The notes: a model not told the origin generated them from the letters alone. Counted from the stretch's first letter, positions 53,410 through 63,415 are shown. The stretch is 64,000 nucleotides of DNA from Paenibacillus gyeongsangnamensis (GCF_027533625.1 NZ_JAQAGZ010000006.1:186001-250000); one strand, 5' to 3'. Numbers and translations: made by a program.

Positions 53410-54548
53410 TTCCATATGCATCCCTTGATTATTTCCTATGGGCGGCTTACATTTTATTGCCCGGGATGCTGCTGCGCTGGCTGTTCCGCAAATATACGTG
53501 GCCGCTGCTAATCATCACAGCTGCATTTCTGGCGATGCTGTTCTGGAATCGGCGGGAGGAGCTCTATTTCCTTGCAGGATACACGATATGGCAGGGTCTT
53601 CTGATCTGGGGATACACCAAGGTGACGAAGAAGAGGGCTGATTGGTATTACGGATCGGTAGTCCTTTCTTTGCTGCCGCTGGTTTGGGTAAAGCTTGTTC
53701 CGGTGCTGCATTTCCATTCGTTTGCGGGTTTTCTCGGCATTTCTTACCTTTCCTTCAAGTGCATTCAAATGATCGTGGAGATTCGCGACGGGCAGCTCAA
53801 AACATTTCGACTCGCAGATTATTTGAACTTTCTCTTGTTCTTTCCAACCATTAGCGCCGGACCGATAGATCGCCGCCGCCGATTCGTCAAGGATGCCGTG
53901 CAGACACTTAGCGCAAAAGAATACGGCGATTTGATTTACCAGGGAATCGATCGTTTGTTCCGAGGCTTCCTTTACAAATTTATCGCAGCCTATTTGATCC
54001 AGACTTATTGGTTAGGCCGGCCTCTGCTGGAATCACATACATTTTCCGGTACGATGAGCTACATGTATGCCTACAGCTTCTATTTATTTTTCGATTTTGC
54101 GGGATACAGCGCTTTTGCCGTAGGGTTTAGCTATTTGCTCGGAATTCGGACGCCGGAAAACTTCAATAAGCCTTTCCTGAGCCGAAATATTAAAGATTTC
54201 TGGAACCGCTGGCATATGACGCTGTCGTTCTGGTTCCGTGACTATGTCTATATGCGCCTTGTGCTGCTGCTTACCCGAAAGCACGTGTTTCCAAGCAAGC
54301 TGCTGACATCCTATATCGGTTACGCCGCGCTGTTCGGCTTGATGGGCCTATGGCATGGTTTGGAGCTTCATTATATCGTCTATGGGATATATCACGCGGT
54401 TCTGATGATCGCTTTCGATGTTTTCGATCGCTTTAACAAGCGCCGCGGGGTCTGGAAAGATGGCTATTTGACGCGCTTTATGTCTACACTTGTGACGTTT
54501 CATGCGGTATGCTTCGGATTTTTAATTTTTTCGGGAAAACTTTTCTGA
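53406..54548 (+). CDS. dltB: Teichoic acid D-alanylation MBOAT acyltransferase
   Basis: 380 aa with about ten or more membrane helices. MBOAT features: FWNRWHMTLSFWFRDYVYMRL and LMGLWHGLELHYIVYGIYHAVL with the catalytic His. Transfers D-Ala from the carrier across the membrane. Overlaps dltA (ATGA) and precedes dltC by 16 nt. Confidence 0.94.
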   Translation: MIPYASLDYFLWAAYILLPGMLLRWLFRKYTWPLLIITAAFLAMLFWNRREELYFLAGYTIWQGLLIWGYTKVTKKRADWYYGSVVLSLLPLVWVKLVPVLHFHSFAGFLGISYLSFKCIQMIVEIRDGQLKTFRLADYLNFLLFFPTISAGPIDRRRRFVKDAVQTLSAKEYGDLIYQGIDRLFRGFLYKFIAAYLIQTYWLGRPLLESHTFSGTMSYMYAYSFYLFFDFAGYSAFAVGFSYLLGIRTPENFNKPFLSRNIKDFWNRWHMTLSFWFRDYVYMRLVLLLTRKHVFPSKLLTSYIGYAALFGLMGLWHGLELHYIVYGIYHAVLMIAFDVFDRFNKRRGVWKDGYLTRFMSTLVTFHAVCFGFLIFSGKLF

Positions 54549-54564
54549 GAAAGGGAGAGCAGTT

Positions 54565-54804
54565 ATGGATAAGCTTCAAGAACAGCTCTGTGGATTATTG
54601 GCCGATATATGTCATTCGGAGGAAGTAAGACGAAATTCGGATATCCATTTGTTTGATACGGGCCTTCTCGACTCGTTCGGAGTTGTGGAGCTCCTTTTAG
54701 CCCTGGAAGATAAGCTTGGCCTGCAGGTTCCTATCAGCGAATTCGACAGGGAAGAGTGGGCAACCCCGCGACAAATCGCGGCAAAGCTGGAGGCATTCCA
54801 ATGA
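54565..54804 (+). CDS. dltC: D-alanine carrier protein
   Basis: 79 aa acyl-carrier fold. The phosphopantetheine Ser37 sits in DTGLLDSFGVVELLLALED. GAAAGGGAGAG precedes the ATG. The 3' end overlaps dltD by 4 nt. Confidence 0.95.
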   Translation: MDKLQEQLCGLLADICHSEEVRRNSDIHLFDTGLLDSFGVVELLLALEDKLGLQVPISEFDREEWATPRQIAAKLEAFQ

Positions 54805-55994
54805 AAGCTCCGCGGTTCGGACCGATGCTGCTCGCGGCGGCGCTCTTCTGCTGCCTGCTGTTTCTACCCGAACGTTATTGGGCCCGCTTACTTCCTGCGG
54901 ATCTTCTCGCGAAGGCGGCGCCTTCCGGCGATCTGGGCCGCTTTAAGAATGTACTGCTTCAGGACGGAGCCTATACCCAAGGCAATTACCTGCCTATGTA
55001 CGGCTCCTCCACGATCGGTATCTTCGGAAACTACCATCCCGTAAACGTGTTTCCCGAGCAGCAAGGGGATCCTGTTCCTTTTCTAGTGGGACAATCGGCC
55101 TGCAGCAGTATCATTCATCTGTTGAATTTTTCAGCTGTACAAGGGGCGCTGGATCACAAAAAGCTCGTTTTCATGCTGGATCCTTCCGATTTTATGAACC
55201 CGAAAGGGATGTCCGATCAACGTTTCGGCCAGCTGTATAATCCGCTTCAAGGGTATAGCTTTCTGTTCAATTCGGATTTGTCCCCGGAGGATCGGCAAAG
55301 AGAAGCGGGGCGGCTGCTGCAGTATTCCGTTATCAAGAAAGATCCGCTGCTCCTAACGGAGCTGAAGGGAATGGCCGATTCGGACTTCGAACACCGTCTC
55401 ATGGGAATCCTTATGCGACCCGAGGCTTATCTTCGTATGAAGATATTGGAGAAACAGGATTTGCTTCAGGCCTGGCGCTTCGATAAGACGCTGAAGCCCT
55501 ATCAACGGCCGACTTTGCCCGCCAACCATTCATGGAATGAGCTGTTGACGCAAGCCGAAAAAACGGGAAAGCAGCAGTCGGGCAGCAACACCTACGGATT
55601 TCTCGATTCCGTTTATAAGAATAACATCGCGCCTTCGCTTAATAAGGAAAAAAACTCCTGGAAGCCGGGTTCCTACCTCCAATCCGTTGAATACGGAGAC
55701 ATGCAAGCGATTCTGGACATTTTGAAAAAGGAGCAGGCTGAGCCCATCTTCATTTTGCTTCCACGAAAAGGAGCTTGGAGCGACTATATCGGTTTTAACG
55801 AGGAATACCGGGAGCAGCTTTATTCTAAAATCAAGGGTTTGGTGACAGCGGAGGGCTTTCCTGTCCTCGATTATTCCGATTATGCCTACGACCCGTATTT
55901 TATGAGGGATCCGAATCACTTGGGGTGGACCGGATGGGTGCACGTAGATAAGGATTTACAAAACTATTACGAAAAAGCGGGTCGGGCAGGATGA
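54801..55994 (+). CDS. dltD: D-alanyl-lipoteichoic acid biosynthesis protein DltD
   Basis: 397 aa, one N-terminal membrane anchor (residues about 8-25) then an extracytoplasmic SGNH-like domain with YGSSTIGIFGN, DPSDFMNPKG and the C-terminal FMRDPNHLGWTGWVHVD (Asp/His). Last gene of dltXABCD. The start is ATG 54801, coupled to the dltC stop; an apparent longer frame has no ribosome site. D-alanylation reduces negative wall charge and affects resistance to cationic peptides. Confidence 0.94.
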   Translation: MKAPRFGPMLLAAALFCCLLFLPERYWARLLPADLLAKAAPSGDLGRFKNVLLQDGAYTQGNYLPMYGSSTIGIFGNYHPVNVFPEQQGDPVPFLVGQSACSSIIHLLNFSAVQGALDHKKLVFMLDPSDFMNPKGMSDQRFGQLYNPLQGYSFLFNSDLSPEDRQREAGRLLQYSVIKKDPLLLTELKGMADSDFEHRLMGILMRPEAYLRMKILEKQDLLQAWRFDKTLKPYQRPTLPANHSWNELLTQAEKTGKQQSGSNTYGFLDSVYKNNIAPSLNKEKNSWKPGSYLQSVEYGDMQAILDILKKEQAEPIFILLPRKGAWSDYIGFNEEYREQLYSKIKGLVTAEGFPVLDYSDYAYDPYFMRDPNHLGWTGWVHVDKDLQNYYEKAGRAG

Positions 55995-56065
55995 TTATGT
56001 GGTTTAACGACGCTCCAATAATTCATGCACTAAGTAATTGCTATAGGTCTGCCGCACGGATTGAA

Positions 56066-56106
56066 GCCCGCGTTTCTCTATTCAAGGGAAACCGGGCCTT
56101 CTTTTT
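56066..56106 (+). terminator. Terminator of the dlt operon
   Basis: GCCCG-GTTTC / GAAAC-CGGGC stem (56066-56076 with 56088-56097) followed by CTTCTTTTT. Confidence 0.85.
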
Positions 56107-56225
56107 ACGGGTACTTTAACCGTTTATTAACCCAAATTTCGTTTTAGTTTTATATAATTTATTAATGTCCCAAAAGCGGTGTTTATGTTCAATACAATTT
56201 TATAAGTGAATAAAGGATTGATATC

Positions 56226-56312
56226 ATGGCTACAGTATATTGGAATATTGCAGGTATAGTTCTTGTGATCTTTATATCTAATTTGGTAAGGAACAAAAGA
56301 AAAGATAGGTAG
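56226..56312 (+). CDS. Possible 28-aa membrane peptide
   Basis: MATVYWNIAGIVLVIFISNL followed by the basic tail VRNKRKDR; AAAGGA lies 9 nt upstream. One predicted membrane helix. No other support. Confidence 0.4.
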   Translation: MATVYWNIAGIVLVIFISNLVRNKRKDR

Positions 56313-56375
56313 CAATCCATCTTGGTTGATGGTATTATATCTCCCAAAAATTCGTAATAACGAACGAGGTGCAAA

Positions 56376-56906
56376 ATGAGTGAACCAGTAACAAAAGAAA
56401 AGTTAAGTAAGGATTATGAAAGCAGAATTAATCATTTAGTTGAAAATTTTGAGAATCAAGTACGCAAACATATAAATGAAGAGTATGTGCGATCAACGAA
56501 ATGGTCAGATAAATTTGCGGATAAAATTGCGCAATTCGGCGGCAGCTGGAAATTTATTAATATCTTTTTTGCTTTCCTAATATTGTGGATCGTGTTGAAC
56601 AGTTTATCTTTTACCAAAGTAATTCATTTTGATGAACCTCCTTTTATTCTATTAAATTTGGTGCTTTCTTTCATTGCAGGGTTCCAAGCTCCGATTATTA
56701 TGATGAGTCAAAACCGCCAGGCAGCACGCGATAAACAAGAGGCCATTATTGACTTTGCCATCAACTATAAGGCAGAACAAGAAATCGATGATATGCAGGG
56801 CCATTTGCATCGGATTGAAGCTGATTTCGCAAAATTTAGGAGTGAGGTAAGAGGAGAATTATCGGAGATTAAAAAGTTGATATTGGAACAAGGGAATATG
56901 AGTTGA
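56376..56906 (+). CDS. DUF1003 family membrane protein
   Basis: 176 aa. Two membrane helices (WKFINIFFAFLILWIVLNSL; PPFILLNLVLSFIAGFQAPIIMM) followed by MSQNRQAARDKQEAIIDFAINYKAEQEI, the DUF1003 signature. Coiled-coil C-terminus. CGAGGTGC precedes the ATG. Function unknown. AT-rich compared with the dlt operon. Confidence 0.9.
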   Translation: MSEPVTKEKLSKDYESRINHLVENFENQVRKHINEEYVRSTKWSDKFADKIAQFGGSWKFINIFFAFLILWIVLNSLSFTKVIHFDEPPFILLNLVLSFIAGFQAPIIMMSQNRQAARDKQEAIIDFAINYKAEQEIDDMQGHLHRIEADFAKFRSEVRGELSEIKKLILEQGNMS

Positions 56907-57030
56907 TTGGATAAATTGGCTCTAAAGGGGATGTACTCATCTTTTTAATAAAAAACTGATATTCATTTAAGGTTAAATTAATATCCTGAATTCATAATAA
57001 AGTTAACCCCTTTTAACATATATCAGGCGT

Positions 57031-57063
57031 AACCCCGAAGTTGTCAAACATCGGGGTTATTCG
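57031..57063 (+). terminator. Terminator of the DUF1003 gene
   Basis: AACCCCGA/TCGGGGTT 8-bp stem (57031-57038 with 57051-57058), tail ATTCGTC. Confidence 0.6.
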
Positions 57064-57115
57064 TCAATATATGCCGGTTTCTAATCTTAATTGTTATTAA
57101 GTGAGGTGTATTTAT

Positions 57116-57670
57116 ATGAAGAAGAAAATAATAACAGCTGCACTGGCACTGATGCTTTCGTTACATGCATCGATAGGGTTAGCCGCTACTCATTCAAGCA
57201 GGAGCAGCAGTATACCCACTACATCGCCAAGAGCTGGAACGTTTTCGACGAATAGTTCTAACTCCAGTTCACATGTAACTACCCATAGCCAATCTTCGTC
57301 AGGAGGATTTAGCGGCGGAGCTTCGAATAAATCAACAGTTCCTGGCAATCCAAGTTCAAGCAGCACTGGAACAAAAGGTGGAACGGCTTATAGTTCGGGA
57401 AGAAGCTATTATGGCGGCAGCACTTACTCTAATACAGTTCCAAGCGGAACAAAGCCAAGTTCATTTTGGCCTATGGCAGGTGCATTTGCCGCGGGGACAT
57501 TTTTAGGATCCATGTTACATCCAATGGGCGGTTATTATCCTGCTGGCGGCGGTGGATATGTTCATCAACCCTTCTCTTTTATGCCCCTATTACTTGATAT
57601 AATCGCAATCCTATTTATAATTTGGTTTGTTTCCTTGCTATTTAGATCACTGAGAGGACGACGAGGATAA
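57116..57670 (+). CDS. Secreted/membrane Ser-Gly-rich protein of unknown function
   Basis: 184 aa. Signal peptide (residues 1 to about 23, ending GLAA). Residues 24-120 are low complexity Ser, Thr, Gly and Asn (NSSNSSSHVTTHSQSSSGGFSGG). A Gly/Met segment FWPMAGAFAAGTFLGSMLHPMGGYY and a C-terminal helix PLLLDIIAILFIIWFVSLLF with an arginine-rich end follow. Likely a surface protein tethered by the last helix. ATG 57116 is 7 nt after GTGAGGTG. Confidence 0.7.
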   Translation: MKKKIITAALALMLSLHASIGLAATHSSRSSSIPTTSPRAGTFSTNSSNSSSHVTTHSQSSSGGFSGGASNKSTVPGNPSSSSTGTKGGTAYSSGRSYYGGSTYSNTVPSGTKPSSFWPMAGAFAAGTFLGSMLHPMGGYYPAGGGGYVHQPFSFMPLLLDIIAILFIIWFVSLLFRSLRGRRG

Positions 57671-57716
57671 ACTTCAATTAGGCGAAGAAGACCCAAGGGA
57701 GACAAAGAGAGGATTT

Positions 57717-57757
57717 AACCCCACTATTCCATAACCGGAAGGTGGGTTCTTTTTTTC
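57717..57757 (+). terminator. Terminator of the Ser-Gly-rich gene
   Basis: AACC-CAC/GTGGGTT stem, then CTTTTTTT. Confidence 0.8.
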
Positions 57758-57910
57758 ACAATTTTGCCCTATCTTTAAGCACTATTGTTATAAAATCGCG
57801 AATGAATCCTTCCAGGTAAGCCGGTTCATGAGAACAAAGTACAATTTTATTGGTAAAACGGATTCCATTAACGTCAACCTTAGCTATCTCTCCGCGTTTG
57901 ATGAATTGAC

Positions 57911-58354
57911 TTGCTACTGATCGAAGCCACCGAACAAAAATCCCGTCAAATGGGACTCTCAAGCAATATTGCAATAGTAGACGATGGAGGAAACCTGATC
58001 GCATTTCATAGGATAGATAAAGCCCGGATTGCTGGTATTGAGATTTCAAAGAATAAGGCTTGGACGAGTGTCAGTATGCAAATGCCAACAGCAAATTTAG
58101 CCCAGACAGCGCTCCCTGGCGGCCCCACTTTTGGAATAAATACAACAAATAACGGCAGAATCGTCATCCTGGGAGGGGGCATACCTTTAGTTAGCGGTGA
58201 ACATATTGTTGGCGGTGTTGGTGTAAGTGGAGGGAGCAGTACCCAAGACATCGAAATTGCAAATGCGGCCGTTCAAGCATTCGCAGCAATGAGTGGAAAG
58301 CCAGGGACTACTAGTGTTCATGCTCGAATTGGTTCTGTCCAGATTCACAGCTAA
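57911..58354 (+). pseudogene. GlcG/HbpS-family heme-binding protein, N-terminally truncated
   Basis: The frame from 57911 reads LLIEATEQKSRQMGLSSNIAIVDDGG and continues through GGIPLVSGEHIVGGVGVSGGSSTQDIEIANAA, the GlcG/HbpS fold, to a stop at 58354. A stop codon lies 9 nt upstream in frame, and the usual first 8-10 residues and start codon of the family are missing. TTG at 57911 has no ribosome site. The opposite strand stays open for 97 codons across the junction, suggesting a rearrangement. It could still be translated from an unconventional start. Confidence 0.65.
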
Positions 58355-58375
58355 TACGAACAAGCTTGTTCGAAA

Positions 58376-58408
58376 AAGACCTTCCGGATATTGGAAGGTC
58401 TTATTTAT
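58376..58408 (+). terminator. Terminator of the GlcG gene
   Basis: AAGACCTTCC/GGAAGGTCTT 10-bp stem (58376-58385 with 58393-58402) then ATTTATT. A perfect 16-bp palindrome CGAACAAGCTTGTTCG (58357-58372) lies immediately before it. Confidence 0.8.
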
Positions 58409-58580
58409 TGTCATTCCCTTTGAAAAAGGAGAAAAGTAACCACCCATTTGTCCATGCTTTTGAGCAAACCGCTTTGACCACAAAACGGTTGGTACGGAAA
58501 AAATACGAATGGATGGTTACGGGTTAAAGCAAAACCGTTATATTCGGATTGATTTACACCGAGGAAGGGGAGAGCCGTGT

Positions 58581-58929
58581 ATGCATCTACTGGATCATTT
58601 AAACAAGGAAAAAATCATGGCTATGATTCGAGGAGTTCAGCCGGATGCTGTGGATCGGACGGTTGAAGCGCTGACGATGGGTGGCGTTCGATTTCTTGAA
58701 GTCACAACCAACACCGAGGGAGTCTATTCATTGGTAGAGCGCCTGAGAAAGGCATATGGGCACGATTTATTTATTGGTGTTGGCACGGTGCTGAATGTCG
58801 AGATGGCGAGAAATGCGAGGCGGAAATCTCGTCAATCGGCAGTGGATCAATTCGGGTCAGTTTGCCGCATTACAGAAACTAGCCCAGGAGTTTGTTCGTG
58901 TCATTGCCGAGCTGCGGGAGGTGATCTGA
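58581..58929 (+). pseudogene. KDPG/KHG aldolase gene with internal deletion
   Basis: ATG 58581 behind GGGGAGAGCC opens MHLLDHLNKEKIMAMIRGVQPDAVDRTVEALTMGGVRFLEVTTNT, the start of 2-keto-3-deoxy-6-phosphogluconate aldolase. It runs to IGVGTVLNVEMARNA at about 58818. From 58819, in another frame, GGNLVNRQWINSGQFAALQKLAQEFVRVIAELREVI ends at the stop 58927-58929, which is the aldolase C-terminus. About 95 central residues with the Schiff-base Lys are missing, so the enzyme cannot work. Confidence 0.85.
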
Positions 58930-60468
58930 ATGAATGATAGGAAAGATGTTAGCATGGATCATCATAGAACACCGTTGTTCACAGCTCTGCAGCAGCACGC
59001 CGCCGGCGATCCGCTGCAATTTCATATACCGGGTCACAAAAAGGGGAGGGGAGCGGATCCGGAATTCCGATCCTTTGTCGGGGATAATGCCTTGTCAATC
59101 GACTTGATCAATATCGTTCCGCTTGATGATCTTCACCAACCTGCAGGTGTCATTCGCGAGGCCGAGCAGTTGGCGGCGGATGCCTTTGGAGCGGACTATA
59201 CGCTGTTTTCCGTACAAGGAACCACTGGAGCCATTATGACGATGTTAATGTCCGTCTGTTCACCAAGAGACAAAATCATTATTCCCCGCAACGCGCATAA
59301 ATCCATCCTTTCCGCTGTGATCTTTGCGGGAGCGCTCCCCGTATGGGTCGAACCGGAAAAGGATGCGCGGCTTGGCATCGAGCATGGCGTGACTCTAGAG
59401 TCGATTCGGCAAGCCATCAGCCGGAATCCGGATACCAAGGCCGTACTACTCATCAACCCGACTTATTATGGTACCTGCATTAATTTGCGTCAGATGGTGG
59501 AGTTTATTCACAGCTGCAACATCCCGGTTCTGGTCGATGAAGCGCACGGGACGCTGCTCCATTTTCATGAACGGCTGCCCATGTCCGCGATGCAGGCGGG
59601 GGCGGATATGGCGGCAACCAGTGTGCATAAATTGGGAGGGTCCATGACGCAAAGTTCCGTCCTGAATGTTAAGGGCGATCGCGTAAGTATCAAGCGAATT
59701 CGTACGTTTATGAGTATGCTGACGACAACTTCAACCTCTTATCTGCTGCTCTCTTCGCTGGATGCCGCTCGAAGACAGCTTGCGCTGCACGGACAAGCCT
59801 TGGCAGAGCAAACGATTCGGTTGGCCCGGGATGCCCGCCGCCAAATCAACGAAATTTCCGGGCTCTATTGTTATGGCGATGAAATATGCGAAAAAGAGGG
59901 AGTATTTCATTACGACCCGACCAAGCTTTGTATTCACCTGGATCAGCTGGACATTACAGGGTTTGGCGCCGAGGAGTGGCTGCGGAAAACGTACAAGATT
60001 GAGGTTGAGCTTAGTGACTTGAAGAATCTTTTGTGTCTGATCACGCTGGGCGATACCGAGCGGGAAGTCAGCCGATTGCTTCAGGCTTTGCGGCATATGT
60101 CAGAGTTGTTCAGATGCCGGGAAATACCTTACACTCGCGCTTGTGCCGCTATCGTTCCGGCCGCTTCACGATTCTCATTGCCGCCAAGAGATGCCTTTTA
60201 TGCGCGTTCGGAGAGTATACGGCTTCAGCAATCCATCGGGCGAGTGATTACTGAATTTGTGTATGTCTATCCTCCGGGAATCCCCATTCTGATGCCCGGG
60301 CAGATCATCACACCGGAAGCAGTGGATTATATAAGGCGGCATTTGAAGGCCGGGCTGCCGGTGAAGGGGACGGAGGACCCGGATATTCAAAAGCTCAGAG
60401 TCGTCGCTGCCCCCCGGCAAGAAAGCGAAGCACTCGGCAGCCGTTCCGGATATATTATTCCGGATTGA
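58930..60468 (+). CDS. Orn/Lys/Arg decarboxylase family protein (arginine decarboxylase type)
   Basis: 512 aa. PLP-dependent fold type I: FHIPGHKKGRGADPEF at the N-terminus, FSVQGTTGAIMTMLMSV, VLVDEAHGTLLHFHE, and the PLP Lys in ATSVHKLGGSMTQSS (about residue 233). The C-terminal domain has FVYVYPPGIPILMPGQIITPEAVDYI. Length and lack of an N-terminal receiver-like wing match the B. subtilis SpeA/YaaO type, making agmatine or cadaverine for polyamines. ATG 58930 directly follows the aldolase remnant stop, with GGGAGGTG inside that remnant. Substrate not decided. Confidence 0.88.
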   Translation: MNDRKDVSMDHHRTPLFTALQQHAAGDPLQFHIPGHKKGRGADPEFRSFVGDNALSIDLINIVPLDDLHQPAGVIREAEQLAADAFGADYTLFSVQGTTGAIMTMLMSVCSPRDKIIIPRNAHKSILSAVIFAGALPVWVEPEKDARLGIEHGVTLESIRQAISRNPDTKAVLLINPTYYGTCINLRQMVEFIHSCNIPVLVDEAHGTLLHFHERLPMSAMQAGADMAATSVHKLGGSMTQSSVLNVKGDRVSIKRIRTFMSMLTTTSTSYLLLSSLDAARRQLALHGQALAEQTIRLARDARRQINEISGLYCYGDEICEKEGVFHYDPTKLCIHLDQLDITGFGAEEWLRKTYKIEVELSDLKNLLCLITLGDTEREVSRLLQALRHMSELFRCREIPYTRACAAIVPAASRFSLPPRDAFYARSESIRLQQSIGRVITEFVYVYPPGIPILMPGQIITPEAVDYIRRHLKAGLPVKGTEDPDIQKLRVVAAPRQESEALGSRSGYIIPD

Positions 60469-60500
60469 CATAAGCAAGCTGATACGAGGAGTTGAGAAAT

Positions 60501-61405
60501 ATGAACTTACCCAAAACACTGCGATGGTTCGCATCCCTATTCATGTTGATGGCTTTGCTAGTAGTCTCCACCGGATGTTCCGACGTCATTGTACTCCAAC
60601 CGAAAGGACCGATTGCGGCACAGCAGCGGGATTTGATGCTAATTTCAACGGCTCTTTGCTCCATTGTCATTGTACCTGTTCTCATTCTTACGGCTGTCAT
60701 CATTTGGCGTTATCGGGACAGAACAGGCAGAAAAGCGGCGTATTCGCCGAATTGGGCACACAGCACCAAGCTGGAGGTCATCTGGTGGGGCATTCCGATT
60801 GTCATTATTATGGCGATCGCGGTCATTACCGTCCGATTCACTTACGCGTTGGAGCCGTCCAAGCTGCTAAAGTCCGACGTCAAACCATTGACTGTACAAG
60901 TGACCTCCCTGAACTGGAAGTGGCTGTTTCAGTACCCTGAACAGGGAATTGCCACCGTGAATGAGCTGAAGATTCCTCAAGGTGTGCCGGTTCGTTCGAG
61001 ATAACGGCCGACTCCCCGATGAACTCCTTCTGGATTCCCCAACTTGGAGGTCAAATCTATGCCATGTCCGGGATGGCAATGACGCTTTATTTGCAAGCCG
61101 ACGAACAGGGGAAATACTGGGGATCCGGAGCCAATTTTACCGGCACCGACTTTGCGAAGATGTATTTTGACGTGGAATCTGTGACGCCGGAGCAATTTTA
61201 TCAATGGGTGAATGGGGTCAAAGCGGACTCGCCGGCGCTTACGCTGGATGGCTACAGTCAATTGGCTAAGCCTTCCGCATCGAAGGTACAAACTTATTCC
61301 TCTTTTCCCATAGGGGAGTTTGAAATGATCGTCACCAAGTATGCGACGTCCCATCATCATGACATGTCTGTGCATGAGATGAAGGGCATGCAAATGAACA
61401 AGTAG
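60501..61405 (+). pseudogene. cyoA: Cytochrome o-type quinol oxidase subunit II, frameshifted
   Basis: ATG 60501 behind GAGGAG. Lipobox STGC (Cys26), two membrane helices, LEVIWWGIPIVIIMAI and LNWKWLFQYPEQGIATVNEL are CyoA features; the CuA ligands are absent as in quinol oxidases. At 60995-60997 a T seems missing (CGT-TCG where CGT-TTC is expected), giving VRSR-stop at 61004. The other frame continues EITADSPMNSFWIPQLGGQIYAMSGMAMTLY to 61405 with a His/Met-rich tail. One inserted base restores a full protein of about 300 aa. Confidence 0.85.
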
Positions 61406-61431
61406 TAACAGAGGAAAGGAGACATGGAATC

Positions 61432-63415
61432 TTGCTGGAGAATGTAAAAAGCTTCGCCTCCCATTTTTTCGTAACCGGCGACCCTTTGATTTATGGGGCG
61501 GATGTCAGCATCGGACTGACTCTGCTGGCCATATTATTTGTACTGACTTATTTCAAAAAATGGGGGTTGCTGTGGCGCGAATGGCTAACCACGGTCGATC
61601 ATAAGAAGATCGGCATTCTGTATATTTTTTCGGCTTTTCTGATGCTGTTTCGCGGCGGAGTAGACGCCCTCCTGATGCGAACGCAGTTGGCTGTGCCGGA
61701 GTTCCAATTTATGCAGCCCGATCATTACAACGAGATTTTTACAACGCATGGCGTCATTATGATTTTGTTTATGGCCATGCCGTTTATGTTCGGTCTGTTT
61801 AACGTGGTGGTACCGCTCAGATCGGGGCCCGGGACGTAGCTTATCCGTTCCTGAATGCGCTCAGCTTCTGGCTGTTCTTCGCCGGCGCCATGTTATTCTA
61901 CCTGAGCTTTGTTATCGGCGGTTCGCCGGACGCTGGGTGGCTCGCTTATCCGCCTTATTCCGAACTGATGTACAATCCGGGCGTCGGGCAAGACTTCTAT
62001 ATTTGGGGCATTCAGATTTCCGGGATCGGCAGCTTGATGACCGGCATCAACTTTATCGTTACCATTCTGAAAATGCGCGCGCCGGGGATGAAGCTGATGA
62101 CCATGCCGATGTTCCCATGGTCGGTGCTCTCAAGCTGCATCGCGATCATATTCTCGTTCCCCATCCTGACGGCGACACTGGCGCTGTTGTTTCTGGATCG
62201 ATACGCCGGCACACATTTTTTTACGCTGGATGGCTGAGGGAACCCTATGATGTACATCAATCTGATCTGATGTGGGGACATCCCGAGGTCTATATTATCG
62301 TACTGCCGGCCTTCGGCATATTTTCCGAAGTGGTGGCGACCTTTTCCAAGAAAAAGCTGTTCGGCTATAAATCGATGGTGTACGCCATGATGATCATCAG
62401 TATTTTATCGTTTCTTGTGTGGGCACATCATTTCTTTACGATGGGCTCCGGGGCGGACGTCAATGCCTTCTTCGCTTTGACCACGATGCTGATTGCCATC
62501 CCGACCGGAGTAAAGATCTTCAACTGGCTGTTCACCATGTTTCGGGGCAAGATTACGTTCGAGACACCGATGCTGTGGACAGTCGGGTTTATTCCGTGTT
62601 TTGTGGTAGGAGGCATGACCGGGGTGCTGCTATCGGTTGCACCGGCAGATTTTCAATACCACAACAGCTACTTTCTGATTGCACATTTCCATCAGGTGAT
62701 CATTGGCGGTGTCGTGTTCGGCTACTTCGCCGGATTGTATTACTGGTGGCCCAAGTTGTTCGGCTTCAAGCTGAACGAGCGCATCGGCAAGTGGGCGTTC
62801 TGGTTCTGGAATATCGGTTTTTACGTATGCTTTATGCCGCAATATGTGCTCGGGTTAATGGGCATGACGCGGCGTGTCGTAACGTACGGCTGGGACAAAG
62901 GCTGGTGGGAGTTGAATTTGGTGTCTACCATAGGCGCTGGGCTAATGGGAATCGCTTTTCTGTTCCAGGTCTGGCAATTTGCGAATGGCGTCAAGCATTC
63001 TCGGAACCATCTCGATATGACGGGAGATCCGTGGAATGGACGCACTTTGGAATGGTCGATTCCTTCTCCGGCGCCGCATTACAACTTTGCGGTAATTCCG
63101 CAAGTGTCGGAGCTGGATGAATGGTGGGAGGAAAAGCAGCGCAGGGAACAGGGAGCATCCGTTCCGGCCGCCGCAAAAAAACTGGAGCCCATTCATATGC
63201 CCAAAAATTCCGGCATTCCGATTGTGATGGCAGGTTTCTGGTTTGTGGCCGGTTTTGGATTCGTGTTCCATTGGCTATGGCTCACGATACCGGGTTTGGC
63301 GGGCGTTGCAGCATGCATGCTCGCCCATTCCTTCAACTATGACACCGATTATTATATTCCGGTCGAAGAAATCACTCGCACGGAAGCCGCCATAAGGGAG
63401 GTGACCAACTCATGA
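61432..63415 (+). pseudogene. cyoB: Cytochrome o-type quinol oxidase subunit I, three lesions
   Basis: TTG start 61432 behind AAAGGAG. Subunit I motifs are spread over three frames: WLTTVDHKKIGILYI and [19 protein letters not shown], then [15 protein letters not shown] and [19 protein letters not shown], then [26 protein letters not shown] and [19 protein letters not shown]. Lesions: one C missing at 61818/61819, a GGA-to-TGA nonsense codon at 62235, one G missing at 62269/62270. Heme and CuB ligands are otherwise present. Downstream of 62270 the frame is open to 63415. Confidence 0.88.

Noticed and set aside
57756..58049. 97-codon minus-strand frame as an intact gene
   Set aside because: No start signal and it overlaps the GlcG frame; kept only as part of a rearrangement finding.
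58357..58372. CGAACAAGCTTGTTCG as a LexA box
   Set aside because: Arms match but the centre is 6 nt instead of 4, and it lies at the 3' end of a gene next to a terminator, not in a promoter.
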